Below, piece by piece: positions 36,945 through 37,032 of a stretch of 37,032 nucleotides of DNA. This stretch comes from JBOGED01 sp050743625. GTDB taxonomy: Bacteria > Actinomycetota > Nitriliruptoria > Euzebyales > Egibacteraceae. Below the pieces are notes generated by a model. That model did not search any database. It was not told the DNA's origin and saw only the letters and a list, made by a program, of their open reading frames with translations. The stretch is taken from positions 1 to 37,032 of the forward strand of contig JBOGED010000282.1 of NCBI GenBank assembly GCA_050743625.1. Direction: 5' to 3'. A program made the translations under genes and the position numbers. Numbering within the stretch: position 1 is the stretch's first letter; each line of letters opens with the position of its first letter.

Positions 36945-37032
36945 CGCGCCCTCCTCGCTACCCGTCGTGTTCTTTACTTTGACGCTGAGGCGGTTTCGGC
37001 GGCATCGAGCCGCGTCAGCCGCGCTCCGCTCC

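Overview
The window is about 37 kb of high-GC DNA from an actinomycete. The evidence is strong third-position G/C bias, GGAGG-type ribosome binding sites, GTG starts, a lysine-tailed HU protein, an IdeR/DmdR-like iron box, and a leuB-ilvE-cimA neighbourhood that I know from Streptomyces-like and Streptosporangiales-like genomes. I cannot name the genus from sequence alone.

Region 1 (1-27641) is a hydroxamate-siderophore locus. On the minus strand, reading from the right, come a lipoprotein siderophore-binding protein (24678-25727), a one-module starter NRPS (19844-24460, A-MT-T-E), a four-module NRPS (2199-19847, C-A-T-E / C-A-MT-T / C-A-MT-T / C-A-T-TE), a formyltransferase (1233-2180) and a type IV ABC exporter cut off by the window edge (1-1236). 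On the plus strand, facing away from the binding protein, lie mbtH (26063-26281) and an L-ornithine N5-monooxygenase (26295-27641). Together they predict a linear or macrocyclised pentapeptide: (N-methyl-D-X1)-D-Thr-(N-methyl-N5-hydroxyOrn)-(N-methyl-X4)-X5. The Thr and hydroxyornithine calls rest on exact matches to specificity codes I remember; X1, X4 and X5 do not match a code I know. The monooxygenase and formyltransferase would supply hydroxyornithine and formyl-hydroxyornithine. The three N-methyltransferase domains, the C-less starter module and the unassigned codes make the product the most interesting unknown here. Iron control is suggested by a box in front of the NRPS operon and a related element, sharing an exact 14-nt core, between the two divergent operons.

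Region 2 (27694-28279) is a small two-gene unit on the minus strand: a short basic protein overlapping a nucleotidyltransferase-like gene that carries one in-frame amber codon.

Region 3 (28318-35766) is a housekeeping run on the minus strand: HAD hydrolase, leuB, ilvE, an HU-family nucleoid protein, cimA, an ADP-ribosylglycohydrolase-family protein and a fumarylacetoacetate-hydrolase-family protein, several of them touching or overlapping. It supplies branched-chain amino acids (citramalate route to isoleucine, leucine and the final transamination). Between ilvE and leuB is a 0.9-kb gap holding a near-identical second copy of the last 106 bp of leuB and several palindromic repeats.

Region 4 (35835-36872) has two plus-strand genes, a GNAT acetyltransferase and a VOC/glyoxalase-fold protein, followed by a long inverted repeat. 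I saw no tRNA, rRNA, transposase or CRISPR array.
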